Under the pieces are notes generated by a model. It was not told the DNA's origin. It was given only the letters and a program-made list of their open reading frames with translations, and ran no database searches. Shown here one piece after another: positions 22,433-36,100 of a stretch of DNA of 64,000 nt. Position 1 is the first letter of the stretch, and every line of letters begins with the position of its first letter. The stretch comes from Edaphochlamys debaryana (lineage: Eukaryota > Chlorophyta > Chlorophyceae > Chlamydomonadales): assembly GCA_016858145.1 (NCBI GenBank), contig JAEHOE010000004.1, forward strand, positions 2,108,001 through 2,172,000. Direction: 5' to 3'. Position numbers and translations under genes: made by a program.

Positions 22433-24181
22433 TGCGCATTGAGCGGTGGGGTGCCACCTCGGGCGGTCCAAGCAGAGGAGGCAGGGGTCAATGACGTGGA
22501 GGGGCCAATGCCACCCGACCCACATCAGCCGCCGAGGAGGTGGATGTGCTGCGTGCGCCCATGCATGGATCCGTACATACCGTACAGCACGCAGCCGGCG
22601 GCCGTGCACTGACAAGTAGCGAGTAACTGGGTGCGTGATTGTGCCGTACCTTGTACGGTACTGTCGTACCCTGGACGGGTACCGGTCGGTGGGGATTGGG
22701 ACCAAATGGTGACCCCTGTGTGGGACGGGGCGATGGCCTGGTGGGAAGGGAAGCCAGGGGAATGGCGGATTCATGGTTGGGGCACACCTGTGCCGTAGCT
22801 GTTGGGCGTAGGGTTGTACTTAGGCAGGCGTGCGTTTACTAATTGAGTGCCATGCACGTTCTCAATGCTCATAAGGGCAAGGGGGAACTTGCGGCTCCCG
22901 GCATCTGCAGCCACGAGGGGAAAGGGGGCCCCGTGGAGCCTGCACTTCAGCCGTCGCGAGGCGCAGGCAGGCCGCGGCCTTGGACCCCGGGGTTCTGGGG
23001 CGTGAGTGCGGGACCCCAGGGGGGACCTTGCCGGCTCTGTTTGAGATGGCAAGCGGGGAGCCAGATAGCAAGCAAGCGGCTCGGTAGACGCTGCTAGACG
23101 GCAAAGGCGGCACATCCTAGCAACTAGCGTTGCCTTAGCCCGCTGTGTGTGGGCTTACTAGACGGTTCTGCGGTTCTTGGGCGGCTCATTTCTTGACGAT
23201 GCATGTCTTCCTACTTTGAGGAGGCAGCTAGGCGGCCTAGAATTCAGGGTTTGATGGACGATCCTGTCGCGGGGCTGGCCGGGGGCGCGGGGCGGGTATG
23301 CCACGGGGCACGGGGCACGCGACCAGCGCCGTTCAGTGACAGCCCCCGGAGGAGCTGCAAACAAATACAAAAGTTCACAGCGCCGTAGCTCATACCCTGC
23401 AGTCGCGGAAGCTCGAACGAGTTCAAGACTGGGTTGACCTTGTTGACCTCACGAACACACACATGGCTGCTCTACTTATGGTACTGAGCACACAAACAGA
23501 ATCTGTCGAGGATCGCGAAGGGAAGGCAGGGCCCTCGCGAGACCCCGCGATGTGCGCGTTGCCGCAGCGTCACGCTACTCGAACTTCGAGCGCTGACAAC
23601 ATGCTCAGGTGTGCAAGCTGTCCAGCTAGATCTACTAGCGCTCGCTACGCAGCTCCGACACACCGGCTGGTGCCCTGCCCGACACCACCCTGCCTTTCCA
23701 CCTCTACCTCCACCCCCGCTCTACCGCCTTACCGGGTGCCCACGGCACTTCCCCCAGGCTTCACCCGGGGCCCACACGGGCATTCTTATGTCAGAATTGC
23801 GACAGGGCCGGCGCCGCTCACCCGCTGCTAACGACCGAGATGCGGGCCCTGGCGGGTCCAACCGAGAAATGGCTACGATTTGGCTGCCCGCGCTGTTATT
23901 TAGCGCGGACATGTTATAGCGGGCTGTCAACTGAGGCTTCACGAACGGAGATCAATCCCGTGTGGGGAGCTCGCCGACTCGAGGTGCCTCGAGGACGCAG
24001 CTCCGCCAGCTCCGGCCGCGAGCACCTGCGGCGCGAACCGCTTGATCTACGGAGGCTGGCGCAGATGAAATAGCCCATTCGCGTGCCCTGTGATCATACT
24101 CCCGACCGCACTCCTACCTCCCGACTCTCGAACAATACACCGAGCATGTCGGTCGCCACCACCATCGGCATAGCCTGAGCC
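22433..24181. other. Intergenic between sulfatase and glucan synthase
   Basis: A 1.7 kb gap with no frame showing conserved motifs. Around 22560-22690 there are several GTAC-centred words (CCGTAC, GTACGG, GGTACC). No TGTAA pentamer was found after the sulfatase stop. It presumably holds the 3' untranslated region and the promoter of the glucan synthase gene, whose first exon is uncertain. Confidence 0.5.
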
Positions 24182-27100
24182 ATGCTCCCCGTCTCCGTGC
24201 TCGCGGGGCCGCCGGAGGCCCGGCACCCGCATCCACCGTGTGTCATGCCCGATGTGGAGACGCTGGTCGTGGCGGTAAGGGGCGCGAGTGCGGGGGAGGC
24301 TCGGGCGTTGGGATGGATGTGGGCGGCTCGGCAACTGCGCGCCAGCTGGCGCTGCAGGTGCCCGGGGCTCAGCCCCTTGAAACGCGGCACCGCCTCTGGT
24401 GCCCTGCGTGCGGTTGCGGCGCTCTCGGTTTCCATGCCGTGGTCGCGAGGTTGCCGTTGTGCCGCAACCCCTGCCGTTGCATGCCGACCGGCCGTTATAC
24501 CCTCGCGCTCCGCCCCCAGTACTCCACCTCCCTGGCGGTACGCCTCGGGTTCGCGACCTTCGCCCCCAAGGCAGGTGCAGTGCTCGTTCTAGCGGTGGTG
24601 ATCGGCCGGCAAGAATCAGCGCAAGCGGGCGGGGCTTCCAAGACTTGCATTGAAGGCCTGCTCGCCCTCTCCAACCCCCGCTTGCCAACCTTCGTGTCGC
24701 CCCACCAGGTATCCAGGGCCTCTGGCGATGCCCCCGCGCCTCCCCCCGGCTGGCACCCGTCCACTGCCTTCGTGGCGGCCGCCTCACTGTCTGCGGCGCT
24801 GAGCGATGTCGCCAGCCGCTCGCCAGTCCCCGAGGGCGCAGGTACGTAGTGCTGTTTTGGCAGGCGAAAGGCCACCCATACGTCAAGCTGCCCCGCCGCA
24901 TCGCCACCCCTATACTCAAGCCCACACGCCCCCTCCCTCGCCTCCCCTGCTTGCAGCCCCCGGCTCGGTCCCCCACCTGGCCGCCGCGGCTCGCCAGCTG
25001 CACGCCCTCTCCTTCCAGCCCTACGCCACATGGCTCAGGGCCGCCAAGCTGCCCGTCCCGCCCAAGCTGGAGCGGGCCGCTCCGGCCCCAAAGGCCGCCG
25101 GCCCTGCACCTGCCGCCTCCGTGCCTCCGGTTTTGTCCCTCCACGACGACCTGGGGGTGCGTCGCGTACCGGTGCCGTGGGTGGTGCAGTGTCATAGTAG
25201 CTGGTCGATAGGATGCGACGGCATGCTGCAGTGCTGCTGCTGCGAAGTGGGTTGGCCCCAATCACCTGGAATCATGTCCTGGCCCTCCTTGCATGCATCC
25301 TGCGCCACAGGATCTGGCGCTGTGGTGGCTGCTGCACACCGAGTCCGCCAACCTGCGCCACACGCCCGAGGCGCTGTGGTTCCTCTTCTACTGCGCATCG
25401 GCGTCGGATGAGGCGGCCGCGGTGAGGCGGGGGCACACTCTTGGTGTATGGGCCTGCTGGAATTCGTGGCAAACATCAAAGACCACGGGTTTCCTGTGGC
25501 TCGTCCCATCCTCGCGCACTCTGTGTGCTCTGGACCCGGACTTCCGGCACGCGGCCAAAGGTTGCCACTCACTGCCCTGCTCACTCCTCCATCACAACCG
25601 CCTCCGGCCCCCCCTCCCGTGATGCTGCTCGCGCAGGTGCTGGGACCACGGGACCCCGGAGCGCTGGAGGCCTTCTTCGGCCGCCTTGCCTCCCTTGTGG
25701 TCCGCCCGGCTGACCACCTGCCCGCCCTCCCACCCGCCTCCGCCTCGACCGCCGACTCTACGAGTGCACCCCTTCCGGCGCCCACGACCCTGGCCCTGCT
25801 GCTGCGCCGGCTCCACTCCCTCCACCGGGCCCAAGCCCTGGCCGAGGCCAAGGCAGCCGAGGCTTCGGCGCCCGCGGGTTCCGGAGCCACGGGCCAGAGA
25901 TCCCTGGCCCATCGGAGTGCGTCTGGCGCCGGAATCGCGGTGGCCGCGGTCGCTGCACCTCCGCCCAAGGCGCCCGTGCGCCCACCCAAGCCCCCCATGC
26001 CCCCGCCGCCCCCGCCGGCCAGCCCGCCGCCGCCCACGCCTGCTCCACCCCTGCCTGCGGATGCGGAAGGGCGGGTACTGAGCTCGGGCGAAGAGCCGGC
26101 GGTGCGGCCTGAGGCGGCGGCCGCACAGCTGGACGAGGAGGAGCAGGAGGGGGCGGTGGACGTGGATCAAGTGGATGTGGGCATCAGCGTCAAGGGCTCT
26201 CCGGACCGCAGCTCCGATTTGGGGTCTGATGGCGGCGATGCGGTCGCTGCCGCCAAGCGCAGAAGCCACAGGCAGCAGGCCGCGCCGCCCGAGCCGGGGA
26301 AGGGGGCGCAGCAGCCGAGCGGCAGCAGTGCCTCTTCGTCTGCCGCGACGCTGCCGTACGACAGCGCTGACGAGGGGGACGGGGGGGGGGAGGCGAGCAG
26401 CCGCCCCATCCCCGCCGCCACCCACACCACCACCTCAGCCTACCCGTCCATCTTCCCCGCCGCCGCCACCGCCGCCACCGCCCACTCGACCCACATGCCA
26501 GCCGCCACCGCTCCCTCCGCTGCCCTCCCTCCCGCGACCGCCTGTCACGCCCCTCGCCACACCGCCCTCTTCCCCGCCAGCCCCTACGTCAGCCTGCTGC
26601 AGCAGCTGCTGCCGCCGCCCGCGGTTGGCCCGGGTGCAGCTACACCCATGCCTACGATCGCGGAGAGCATTGTTGCCTCGCTGGCCGCGTTCCGCGACGA
26701 CGGCAGCGGCATGGGCTCGGCCTATGTGACCAAGGCAAGGAGGTGCTCTGGTCGGAGCCTGCGGATGTTGGTCTTTGCTGCTTGCTGCCAGAGCACAGAG
26801 TTCGGGGGCCATCATGGCTTGGCCCGGCGTTGATGCTGTATCTGCCCTCGTCCTCAATACCCAGCCCACCATCTCGCTTCCCGACCCCTCCCGCATCAAT
26901 CCGCCCGCAGATCGTTCAGCCGCTGTTCCACTTTCTGATGGAGCAGATCTACCTGCTGGGCCAGATCAAGAACCACGGCATGGAGGCCGCCGTACGCGTG
27001 TCGTACGATGACGTGACCGAGTCGATGAGCCACCCGGAGGTGGTGGCCGCCGTGCTGGCGGCGCTGGGCTGCTGCGGCCCTTCGCCCCGCAAGGCCGCCA

Positions 27101-30100
27101 GCAAGCGTATGCCGGCGGGCGATGGCAAGACCGACGTGGAGGCAGGCCCCGAGGCCAAGGGGCAGGAGGGCATGGAGCAGGCGCGGCGCGCCCTGTGGAG
27201 CCGCCTGATGGCGCTGGGCTCGGGGTCCGCAGGTGAGGGGGATGCGGCAGGAAAGTCGTAGGGGCCGCTTCTGGACGTCTTGCTCTAGCGGAGCAGGGTG
27301 CTGTCGGTCGCTGCTTGCGGCTGGAATAAAAGCTCAGGCAGACAGGCCTTATACTTTCCTCCCCCACGCGTACATCCTCGCGCAGGGTCTGCCGTACCGC
27401 CCGAGTCCCTGTCCGCCGGCCCGCGCGTGCCCCTGCTGCGCCCCGCCCTGCCCTACCGCGACCTGGTCCGACCGCTGCTGCACGGAGACGCGGCGGAGGC
27501 GCCACCCACACAGGCACCCCACGCTGGCGCCCCGCCCAAGCGCGCTGCTGGCAAGGTCCGCGCGTCGGAGTCCTCGCCGCAGAACGCGCCACAGACCTCC
27601 CACAATGCCTCCAACCTCCTGGCAGTTACTGTGGCGTCCGCGGTGAAAGGCTCCGAGGTGCTTACCTCTCTGCAACACGCCGACGCGGGCGCCTCGTTCT
27701 GGGCGGTGACCGCGCTGCGCAAAACATTCCTGGAGCACCGCAGTGTGGCAATGCCGCTGATTGCGTTTGGGCGCCTGTTCAAGTTCCAGCTGTGCTGGTT
27801 CTACCTGCTCTGCGCATGGGTGGGTACGCAATGCGCTTTGGGCACTTCGACGCCCTCTTGAGGTCTTCATCCCTCGTCCCCGTGGCGCACGGCTTCTTGG
27901 GTTGCAAGGGACCCCAGTCAAGCACGTTGAGAATTTGCTCCCCTCTGCTGCATGCGCCCTCAGGCCTGGAGCGGCGACCACGACCGCAGCCGCTGGCTGG
28001 CGTCCACGACGGCCCTGCACTGGGGCCTCACGGTGCTGCTGTGGAGCATGCAGGCCGTACTGTCAGCGGGCGTGTGGATCAAGCGCAACGAGAAAACGTC
28101 GTCATTGGGGCTGTACAGTCGTACGGCAGCTGACAGCACCAATGCTACGACTGCTGGCGTCGTCGTGCCGTACTTCCATTGCAAGCGGTACAAGGCCGCA
28201 GCCTTGGCCGGAGCCGCTGAGAACGGCGGACGTGCGGATGTGCGGCCTCCGCCCGCGGGTGCGCGGCTCGTTTGGTGGGTGGCGCAGGTGGCGTTTCTGG
28301 GCCTGGCCTGGGCCCTGCTGGCGGTCCTGGTGTGGGTGGGCTACAGGCCCAACTGCAAGGACTGGCGCTGGATCGCCATCGCGTACGGCGCTGCAGTGCT
28401 GCTGTACGAGCTGCTGTGGAGGTGGGGCCGTGGCCAGGGCGCAACCGGGGCTTGCGGCTTGGGTCTTAACACTTGTGCTGTTGGGCACTGGCTCATGCTA
28501 ACAGTCTGTAAGCTCCAGACACGTGTTCGCACCCTTACCTGCCCTTCCCTCCCGCAGGCAGTGCAACCTGGGTGGCTACGCGCGCCCCGAGTTCTTCGAC
28601 GCTCTGCAGCGCCTGCTGCCGGGCGGCCCCCGGGTCACCTCCGCATCGACCGGCGCCAACCCCATCTTCGACCCCGCCACCCACCTGCGCACCGGGCTCA
28701 AGTACCTGCTGGGCAATGCGGGCCTGTGGCTCGTGACGCTGGGCCTCAAGTTCGTGTTCGACTACCTGGTCCTGGTGAGCTGGAGCGGAGGTTACGTCGC
28801 TCATCCACCCCACGCGCCTTGGGCTTGCCTGGGAGCGAGTGCAGCACCTACCCCAATGGGTTGTGGATACTCAGCCAGCCGCCACCCATGTGTCTTGCTT
28901 GACCGATGGACCCGACCGCTGCCCCCGCAGGTCAAGCCCGCGGCTCCCCGCATGCGCAACATCATTGACGCCAACGCCCTGGCCATCCGTACCGGCTCCC
29001 CGCCCCACATCGCCTCTGACCTTGACCCCCTCATGGCGGCTATGCAGGTGGGCAGCAGCAGTGCAGATGATTTAGAGTAATTCAGCATTGCTGCCATCAT
29101 GCTGCGTGTTGGTATATGCGTGTGATGCGCTCCTGAAGTAGGAACCTGCTGCGGCCCGGAAGCTGCTTGTGAGTGACTGCTGCCCGCGCCTGATCGCCCT
29201 CTCCTTCTTCTTCCTACCAAACCCTGACATCTTCCCATATCCACAGGCCATCCTGCTCTTCATGCTGAGCCTGGTGTCCACAAATGTGGCCTACTCGGTC
29301 TCCACGGCGCTCTTTGGCTGCCTCCAGGGCATCCGGCAGGGCATCGGATCCGTGCGCAACTGGCACCAGATCCGCGCTGGATTCAGCCGGATCGAGCAGC
29401 AGATGGCGGTCAAGCTAGTGCGCCAGCCTGGCTGCAGCGGCGGCGGCGATGATGAAGCCAGCGGGTCCCGACACCACGCCAGCCGGGGCTCTGGCCCCCA
29501 GCTGCCGGCTCCCGGTGGTGAGGCAGGAGCTAAGGAACCCACAGCACCGAGGGGAGCCGGCGTGGACGCTGCACCCCACCACCTGACGGCGCCGGCATCG
29601 TCGCCGCCGCTCTGCCCGCGCAAGCGCCTGTCCCGGCGCCTGGCTGCGTCCATGGCCCAGGCCGGGTTCCTGCCAGTCAGACTGGAGAGAGACGCGGCCG
29701 AGTGGGAGAGGCGCGAGGTGCGGATGGGGGCGGAGGGGGCTGCAGTAACTCTGGCGGGATCGACGATGTCGTTCCTCTTTCAGTTTACTGCTGAGAGCTT
29801 GGTTGGCCTTGCAAAGTTGCTGTTCCCATCCTGACTCAAGCCTTCAACTACAACCTGAATCCGCTCTTGATCGCCCGCCCGCAGGCCACCGCGGCCCTCA
29901 TGGCCCCCATGTGGAATGCGCTGGTGCGCTCGCTCCGGCAAAGGGACCTGCTCTCCAACAAGGAGCTCGCCAACATGTCCTTTGCGCCGGTGCGCGAGGG
30001 CCCGCGTGCCCGTGGTCCCTGGGGTCAACGGGCATGGGGCTGGGCGTAGGCCATGCATCCAATAGAGAAACTGTGCTCGGGATTCCATTCAGCAAGACAT

Positions 30101-33100
30101 GCTACGAGCCTGTCCTCCCGGCCCTCTTCCCCTAGAGGGCATGGGCCTTGGTGAGGACGGCCCTCGATCAGTTGGTCCTCCAGCCAGCAAGGCCTGCAGT
30201 GCCGGCCCTCATCCCGCTGCACTCCCCCTCTGCCCCCGTCCCTCCTCCCCCGCAGGTCTCCTCCCTCAGCCCCAGCGCCATGCTCCAGAGCTGGCGTGCC
30301 ACCGCCCCCAGGGCGGGGCACCAGCAGCAGGCAGAGGGCGGCACGGAGACAGCGCTGCCCGGTGCGTGACGCCCAACGTCTTCACGGCACCCGCGCGTGT
30401 TCTAGTCCATTTGCTCTACATGCAGTTTATCGAGTCAACTGGGCTCATGTACTAATGCTAAGCTCAGGCGCTGTGTCTCGGTGTGTTGGTTGCTCGCGTT
30501 CCCGCAGGCAGCAAGTCTCTTGTCATCCGTTATGGCGATATCGGCCTGGGCGCCTCGGGGGCAGCTCGCACCACGTACCTGCCGCCCCTGGCCATACACG
30601 TCGGTGCGTGGTTTGGCCCCTGGAAGCCCCATGTCCTACTGGTCATGCCGGCACGCGTCCATCCGCTTGACCATTGACTGCTCCTTGGGCTTTGCAAGCT
30701 GCAGAGTCGTAACGGCTCCCGTCTCCTCCCATCCTCCTATCTTCATGCGACCTCTGCAGCGCAAATTTCTCAGATGGTCAATGGCTCCAAGCCCACAGCC
30801 GAGCAGCTCGCCGTGCTGCAGGAGGCCTACGTGTACCTCCTCAGCCTGCTGGCCGCCGTGGGGGCCGTGCCGCGCAAGAGCGCCGCCGCCGCCGCACGCG
30901 CCGCCAACGAAGCCGCCGCTGCCGCCGCCCGGGCCGTAGCGAAGGGCAACGACGCCGCCGCTGTCGCTGCCGCCGCGGCTGCTGCCGCCGCCGCTGCCAA
31001 AGCTGCGGCAGCAGCGGCCACCGCCTCCGCGGCGGCAGCCGCCGCCACGGCCGCGGCAGCAGCCGGCGGCGCGGCGGCGCCGTATGGCGTGCAGCTCCGT
31101 GCTGAGCGCCGCACGCGCCGCATGGCTCAGCAGCACGCCGTGAAGCCCGTGCTGCCGCCGCTGCCTGCCCGGCCCGTGCCGGGGGTGCACGTGGAGGCGC
31201 TGCTGCCAGAGGTGTTTGAGGCCATGGCCCCGCACGCCGCATCGCCCGTGGACCTGGCGGCGCGGCGCGAGGTGCTGGGGGCGGTGAGGGCGCTGCTGGA
31301 GGCGCTGGTCAAGGCGGTCGAGGTGAGCCGCACGCCTCGTCCCATGGCGGCAGGACCACTCACGACAGTTCTCCCTGCGACGGCGGCGCCTCAGCCCACT
31401 CTTTCTGTGCTGTAGGTTCCTTCATGTTACCTCATGTCCCTTGCCCCCTCACTTGGCGCACGCCCCCAGGTCTACGAGGCGACCGGCTCCGCGGCCGCCT
31501 CCCGCACCGCCACGGACCGCCGGGACGTGGCGGTGGAGGCGCTGGGTGCGGCGCTGCACAACACGGCGTGCGCCATTCAGAAGGTGGGGGCTGGTGGGGC
31601 TCCTCGGCGCCTGGCGGGGGTTTGCGGGGCGCGACATGCCGGCCTCATTGCAAGGAAACACGGGTCGGAGCCGCAGCTTGGGATTTGTAGGGAAGGCCTT
31701 GAGTCCAAGGGGGACTGACCTGGGGTCCTTGGCACGTGAATGTCAGCCTCACCCGTCCACCCCCGCCCCCGCGTCTGCCCCCGTGCCCCCCCCCCCGCAG
31801 CTCCCCGGTCTGCCCCCCGGTATGTCCACGCTGGTGCGCACTGCGGTGGCTCTGCGCCACTTCACCAGCGACCACGTGCTGGAGGCCATGGCGGGGGGGC
31901 TGCAGGTGAGGACGGAAGGGAGGGCGGCCGTGTGTGTTTCGTGACTCGCTGGGGCTGCCGATGGCGAGCGTTTTGGGGACCAGTAGGGCCCTGGGGGGCC
32001 GGAGCTCCTCGTCAAGCCCGTCTGCCCCCCCTCCCCCTCCCCTCCCCCCTGCCCCGTGTGCCCCCCCCATCAGGAGCTGCACGACCCGGGCCAGGGCGGC
32101 AGCGGCAGCGCTGGGGGGCTGTGGTCCTCGGTGCCGCCCCCCGCAGTGCCCACATCGGACGTCATCCCCACCCGCAGCGACTTCCTCAAGGTGAGGGGGC
32201 CATGGCTGGGTAGGGTTGCAGTGGTTGTGAGGTTTATGTGGTTTTCCTGGCTCTCTTCCCTTGACTTTGGCACCGGTTTGGGTTTACGTGCTTCCGCGCT
32301 CTCCTGCAGGTGTCTCGTTGGCTGCTGGGCATCCTGGCGCCCACGGACCAGGGTACCGTGCCAGCGTCCTCTGAGGCGCTCGGGCTGCTGGTGGACTTCT
32401 GCTCGACCCTGTCGAACCCCAACACGCCCCCGCCCCCAGCGGTGGCCGCCATGCGCTCCGTCACCACCCTCATCCCACACTACCACGTGAGCACCAATCC
32501 AGGGACTTAGCGAGCTCACCATGCAAAGTTGCCCTAAAGGATTTGCAGATGTGCTTTAGTCCATCCTTTTTAGACCTTCTCACCACGTTACCTGACAATC
32601 CGTTCCTCTTTCGCTTTGTGCTGGTATTGCGCTCAGGAGACGGTGTTGTACGCGCTAAGCAGCAACGACGCCAGGACGGTGCTGGGGGGCAGGGTGGAAG
32701 GCGCCATGTCGGAGGACGAGGTGCTCTTTGTCAGGTGGGTCATGTCCGAACGTACTTCAGGGGGTGTGCGGGTGCGTCTGCAACCTGCTGGTTCCAGGCT
32801 GTATGCCAGCACTCATGCCTCCCCTCTCTTTCGTGACCCGCAGTGACAACGCCGCCGCCCCCAAGCCCAGCGGTCTTCTGTCGTACCTGCTGTCCGAGTT
32901 CCCCGAGGAGGTCAGGAACCTGCTGGAGCGGTGCGGCAGCACCATCAAGCCCCTGGCCAAGGGCGAGGCGCCGTACGAGCTCGTAAGCATCAAGCAGGTC
33001 GTGGCTGCCCCTTTCAAGACCTCACTCAACTCTAATCCGCGCTTGGTGCAACCCCCCAGGCCGACTTCCTGCCGACCGGGCGGCTGTACGAGCACCGCGC

Positions 33101-36100
33101 TCAGCTGCTGCTGTGGGCCTCCTTCCGTGGCCAGGTGCGTGGGGGGGCTTGCTGGGATGTCGCTTCTGCGCACCTCTCCACGCCCTCCCCTGCCCCCCCT
33201 GCCTCCCCCAGGTCCTGGCCCGGACCGTGGACGGCATGTCCATGTACCGCACCGCCCTGGCGCTGCAGGCGGTCACGGACGCACTCGCCGCAGCGGAGGC
33301 GGCCCTCGCCACCGACGCCGCCGTCTTCCACGGCAGCCCCACCCTAGGCAGCCTCCAGGGCACCCTCCACCAGCCGTGGGGCAGCCACGGACCCCTGGGC
33401 ACCGGCAGCCAGTACGGCCTGCCGTACAGTCAGTACGGCAGTCGCGGCAGCGTGCAGGGGCCGCCGGGGTCGCTGGCGAGGATCCCCGAGCTTGGCTCGG
33501 ACGCCGGTCCGGGTCCCGAGCAGCAGACGCAAGCGGCGCATGCTGCTGAGGAGGCGGCTGCATGGCGGCGGCAGCACTTGACTGTGGTGGCTGGCGGCGG
33601 CGAGCTGCCGCTGAGCCGGGAGCAGGTGGTGCTGGTGCGCAAGGCGCTCATGGTGGGTGGAGGCTGGCGGGTGGGGGTGGGGGCGAGCCGGCCTGACTGT
33701 GCGTGTTGGATGCCATGATGTTTAGAATGGTTGTGTAAGAGAGGGGTCGGCGCGGAGGGTTTGCAGGAAGCAAGCTGCCGTGTGAGCTCCATGGGGGGTG
33801 CCCCAGCTGGGGCATGTGGTTCTGACCCACATCCCGCCTCTCCAGGACCACTCGCTGACGTGCGTGGAGGAGCTGGCGGACGTGCTGTGCCGCCTGCTGC
33901 CCCCTCTGGGGCCCCTGCTGGACGCCAAGTACGGCACCCTGGTCAGCAGCCAGGTCTACTCGACGCTCGCGAGCTCGTCCAAGATCTCGGACCGCTGGTG
34001 CGCGCACGGAGTGGCACTGCTGCTCACGCGCTACAGCGCCTCGCTCAGGGTGTCGTACCTCGAGGTGAGCCCAGGGCAACACACTCCAATGGCGCGGTCG
34101 TAGAGCCTGACCTTGCCCTTCCGTCGCCAAGCCTGACCTCTCACTGGCTCCCTCTCTCGTTCGCAGCCCGTCGACCGCCTGCCCGTCATCATCGAGCCCG
34201 GCTACTCGTACACCCTGGTGCAGTACGACAGCGCTCTGATGCGTGCCGTACCAATTGCGGTGGAGCTGGCTCGCGGCGGCAGCTGCAAGCACCTACAGGA
34301 GGCCACGAGGGTTGCGGCACACGCCACTCAAACCCCGGGTGGCGAGGTTGAAGGCGTGGCGTTGACGGGCGCAGCTGCAGCCGCCGCCGCGGGTCTGGGG
34401 GCGTCATGGTCGGCGGCTTGGCTGCGGAGGCACAACCTGGTGAACCTCAAAGCCGCGGAGACAGAGGTGCTGTACAGGTGGGTGTGCAATACTCGGGCAT
34501 TGAGGGGCCCTGGATGGGCTTTCGGCCCTGACGTCCTGCTCCTGAGGCAGGGGCGGCCAGGGGTTAAGACGGTCGGCGCTTCCGCCTCACGGCCTCGCCC
34601 CTGCTCCTGCCTCCCTCAGAATGCGCCAGCCGCTCAACATGTCGGGTGACGGCAGCAGCGTGATCCTGGGCGAGGGCAAGCCCGAGAACCAGAACGTGGC
34701 GCTGCCGTACTGCCCGGGCGTGCTGGTGCAGACCATCGACATGAACCAGGACAACTCCCTGGCGCAGGTGAGGGCAAGGCACACGGGGACTGAAGCAACC
34801 CACAATGCTCTTGGGGACGAAGCAAAGAAGCCTTCCAGGTGCACCTCTTTGCCAGGCGCCCAGGCGCCCAACATGGCCTCCCTGCGGTTGCTGCCGCACG
34901 CAGGCCCTCAAGCTGCGCAATGCCACTCTGGAGTTCGAGCCGCCCGCCAACACGGCCCAGCAGGTGGCCGTGCTGGGCTACCCCGAGTGGGTCTTCTCCT
35001 ACAGGTGAGCCGGGGAGGCAATTCTAGTGCTGCTTTCGGTCGCTTCAGTCGTAGCTTGAGAGCTTATGTGCACGTGCTGAGCTGTGTGTGCTGTGTGCTC
35101 CACTGCCCCTCAGGTGTGGTCTGCTCGCTGAGCTGGCCGCCCAGACGGAGCGGACGTTCGGCACCCAGATCCAGCGGGTTATGGGCTATCCCAGTGAGTG
35201 TGGTCCCCCGGGTGTAAGCGGGACGTGGCAAGGCCTGCTCGCTAGCTGGCTGCCCGTCCAGTGGCCAAACGGAGGCTGCCGGCTTGCCCGGCTTGCTCTT
35301 GCCCTCTCAGGCGCGGTGCGGGCGCACTACGGCCATCCCGACCTGTGGAACAAGCTGTTCGCCATGGGCCGTGCGGGTCTGTCCAAGTCGAATGCCGTAC
35401 AGCACGTGTCTGAGGACGCGTTCGGCGGCTACAATGCACTCAAGCGCGGCGGCCTGTCCAAGTACGTGTCCTACATCTCCGTGGGCAAGGGCCGCGACAT
35501 GGGCCTCGACTCCATCCTGGGCTTCGAGGGCAAGGTAAGGGGCGGCCGCTTAGCGTGTACTCGCAAAACAAGCCCACGGTGTGCATGGGTGGTACTGTGT
35601 GGGGCGGCACGCACCTTCCTACAAGTGTCTCCCCGGGCCCTTGATCCTCCTGACAGATCTCCAAGGGCTGCGGCGAGCAGCTCATGTCCCGTGACGTGCG
35701 CTTCCTTGGCTGCAACATGGACTTCTTCCGTGCCATGTCCTTCTACTGCACCGGCCCCGGCCACTTCATTGGCACATGGATTACGGTCTTCACCATTCAA
35801 GCCGGGCTCTGGGTGCAACTCCTCCTGCTCCTTGGGAGCGTCGGCAGCGATGACAACGGGTAGGAGTGGGGGGGGGGTGTCAGGGGCAGAGCGGTTTTGC
35901 AGAAACGTCTGCCAGCACTGCTGATCCTCCTCCCCCACGACTCCTGCTTGACCCATGACCTGTTACAATGACACACTTTCCTTCCCGACCCAACCACTCG
36001 TGCCCCCGCTCAGCATCGCCGCCGCCATCGGCACGGTCCAGATCCTGCAGCTGGGCACTCTGCCGATCCTGGCCAACGTGTTCAACCTGTGGCTGGAGCT

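Noticed and set aside
24047..25261. 404-codon minus-strand frame
   Set aside because: Overlaps the first glucan-synthase exons, whose spliced plus frame matches the FKS1 domain. The minus frame is Arg/Gly-rich and motif-free.
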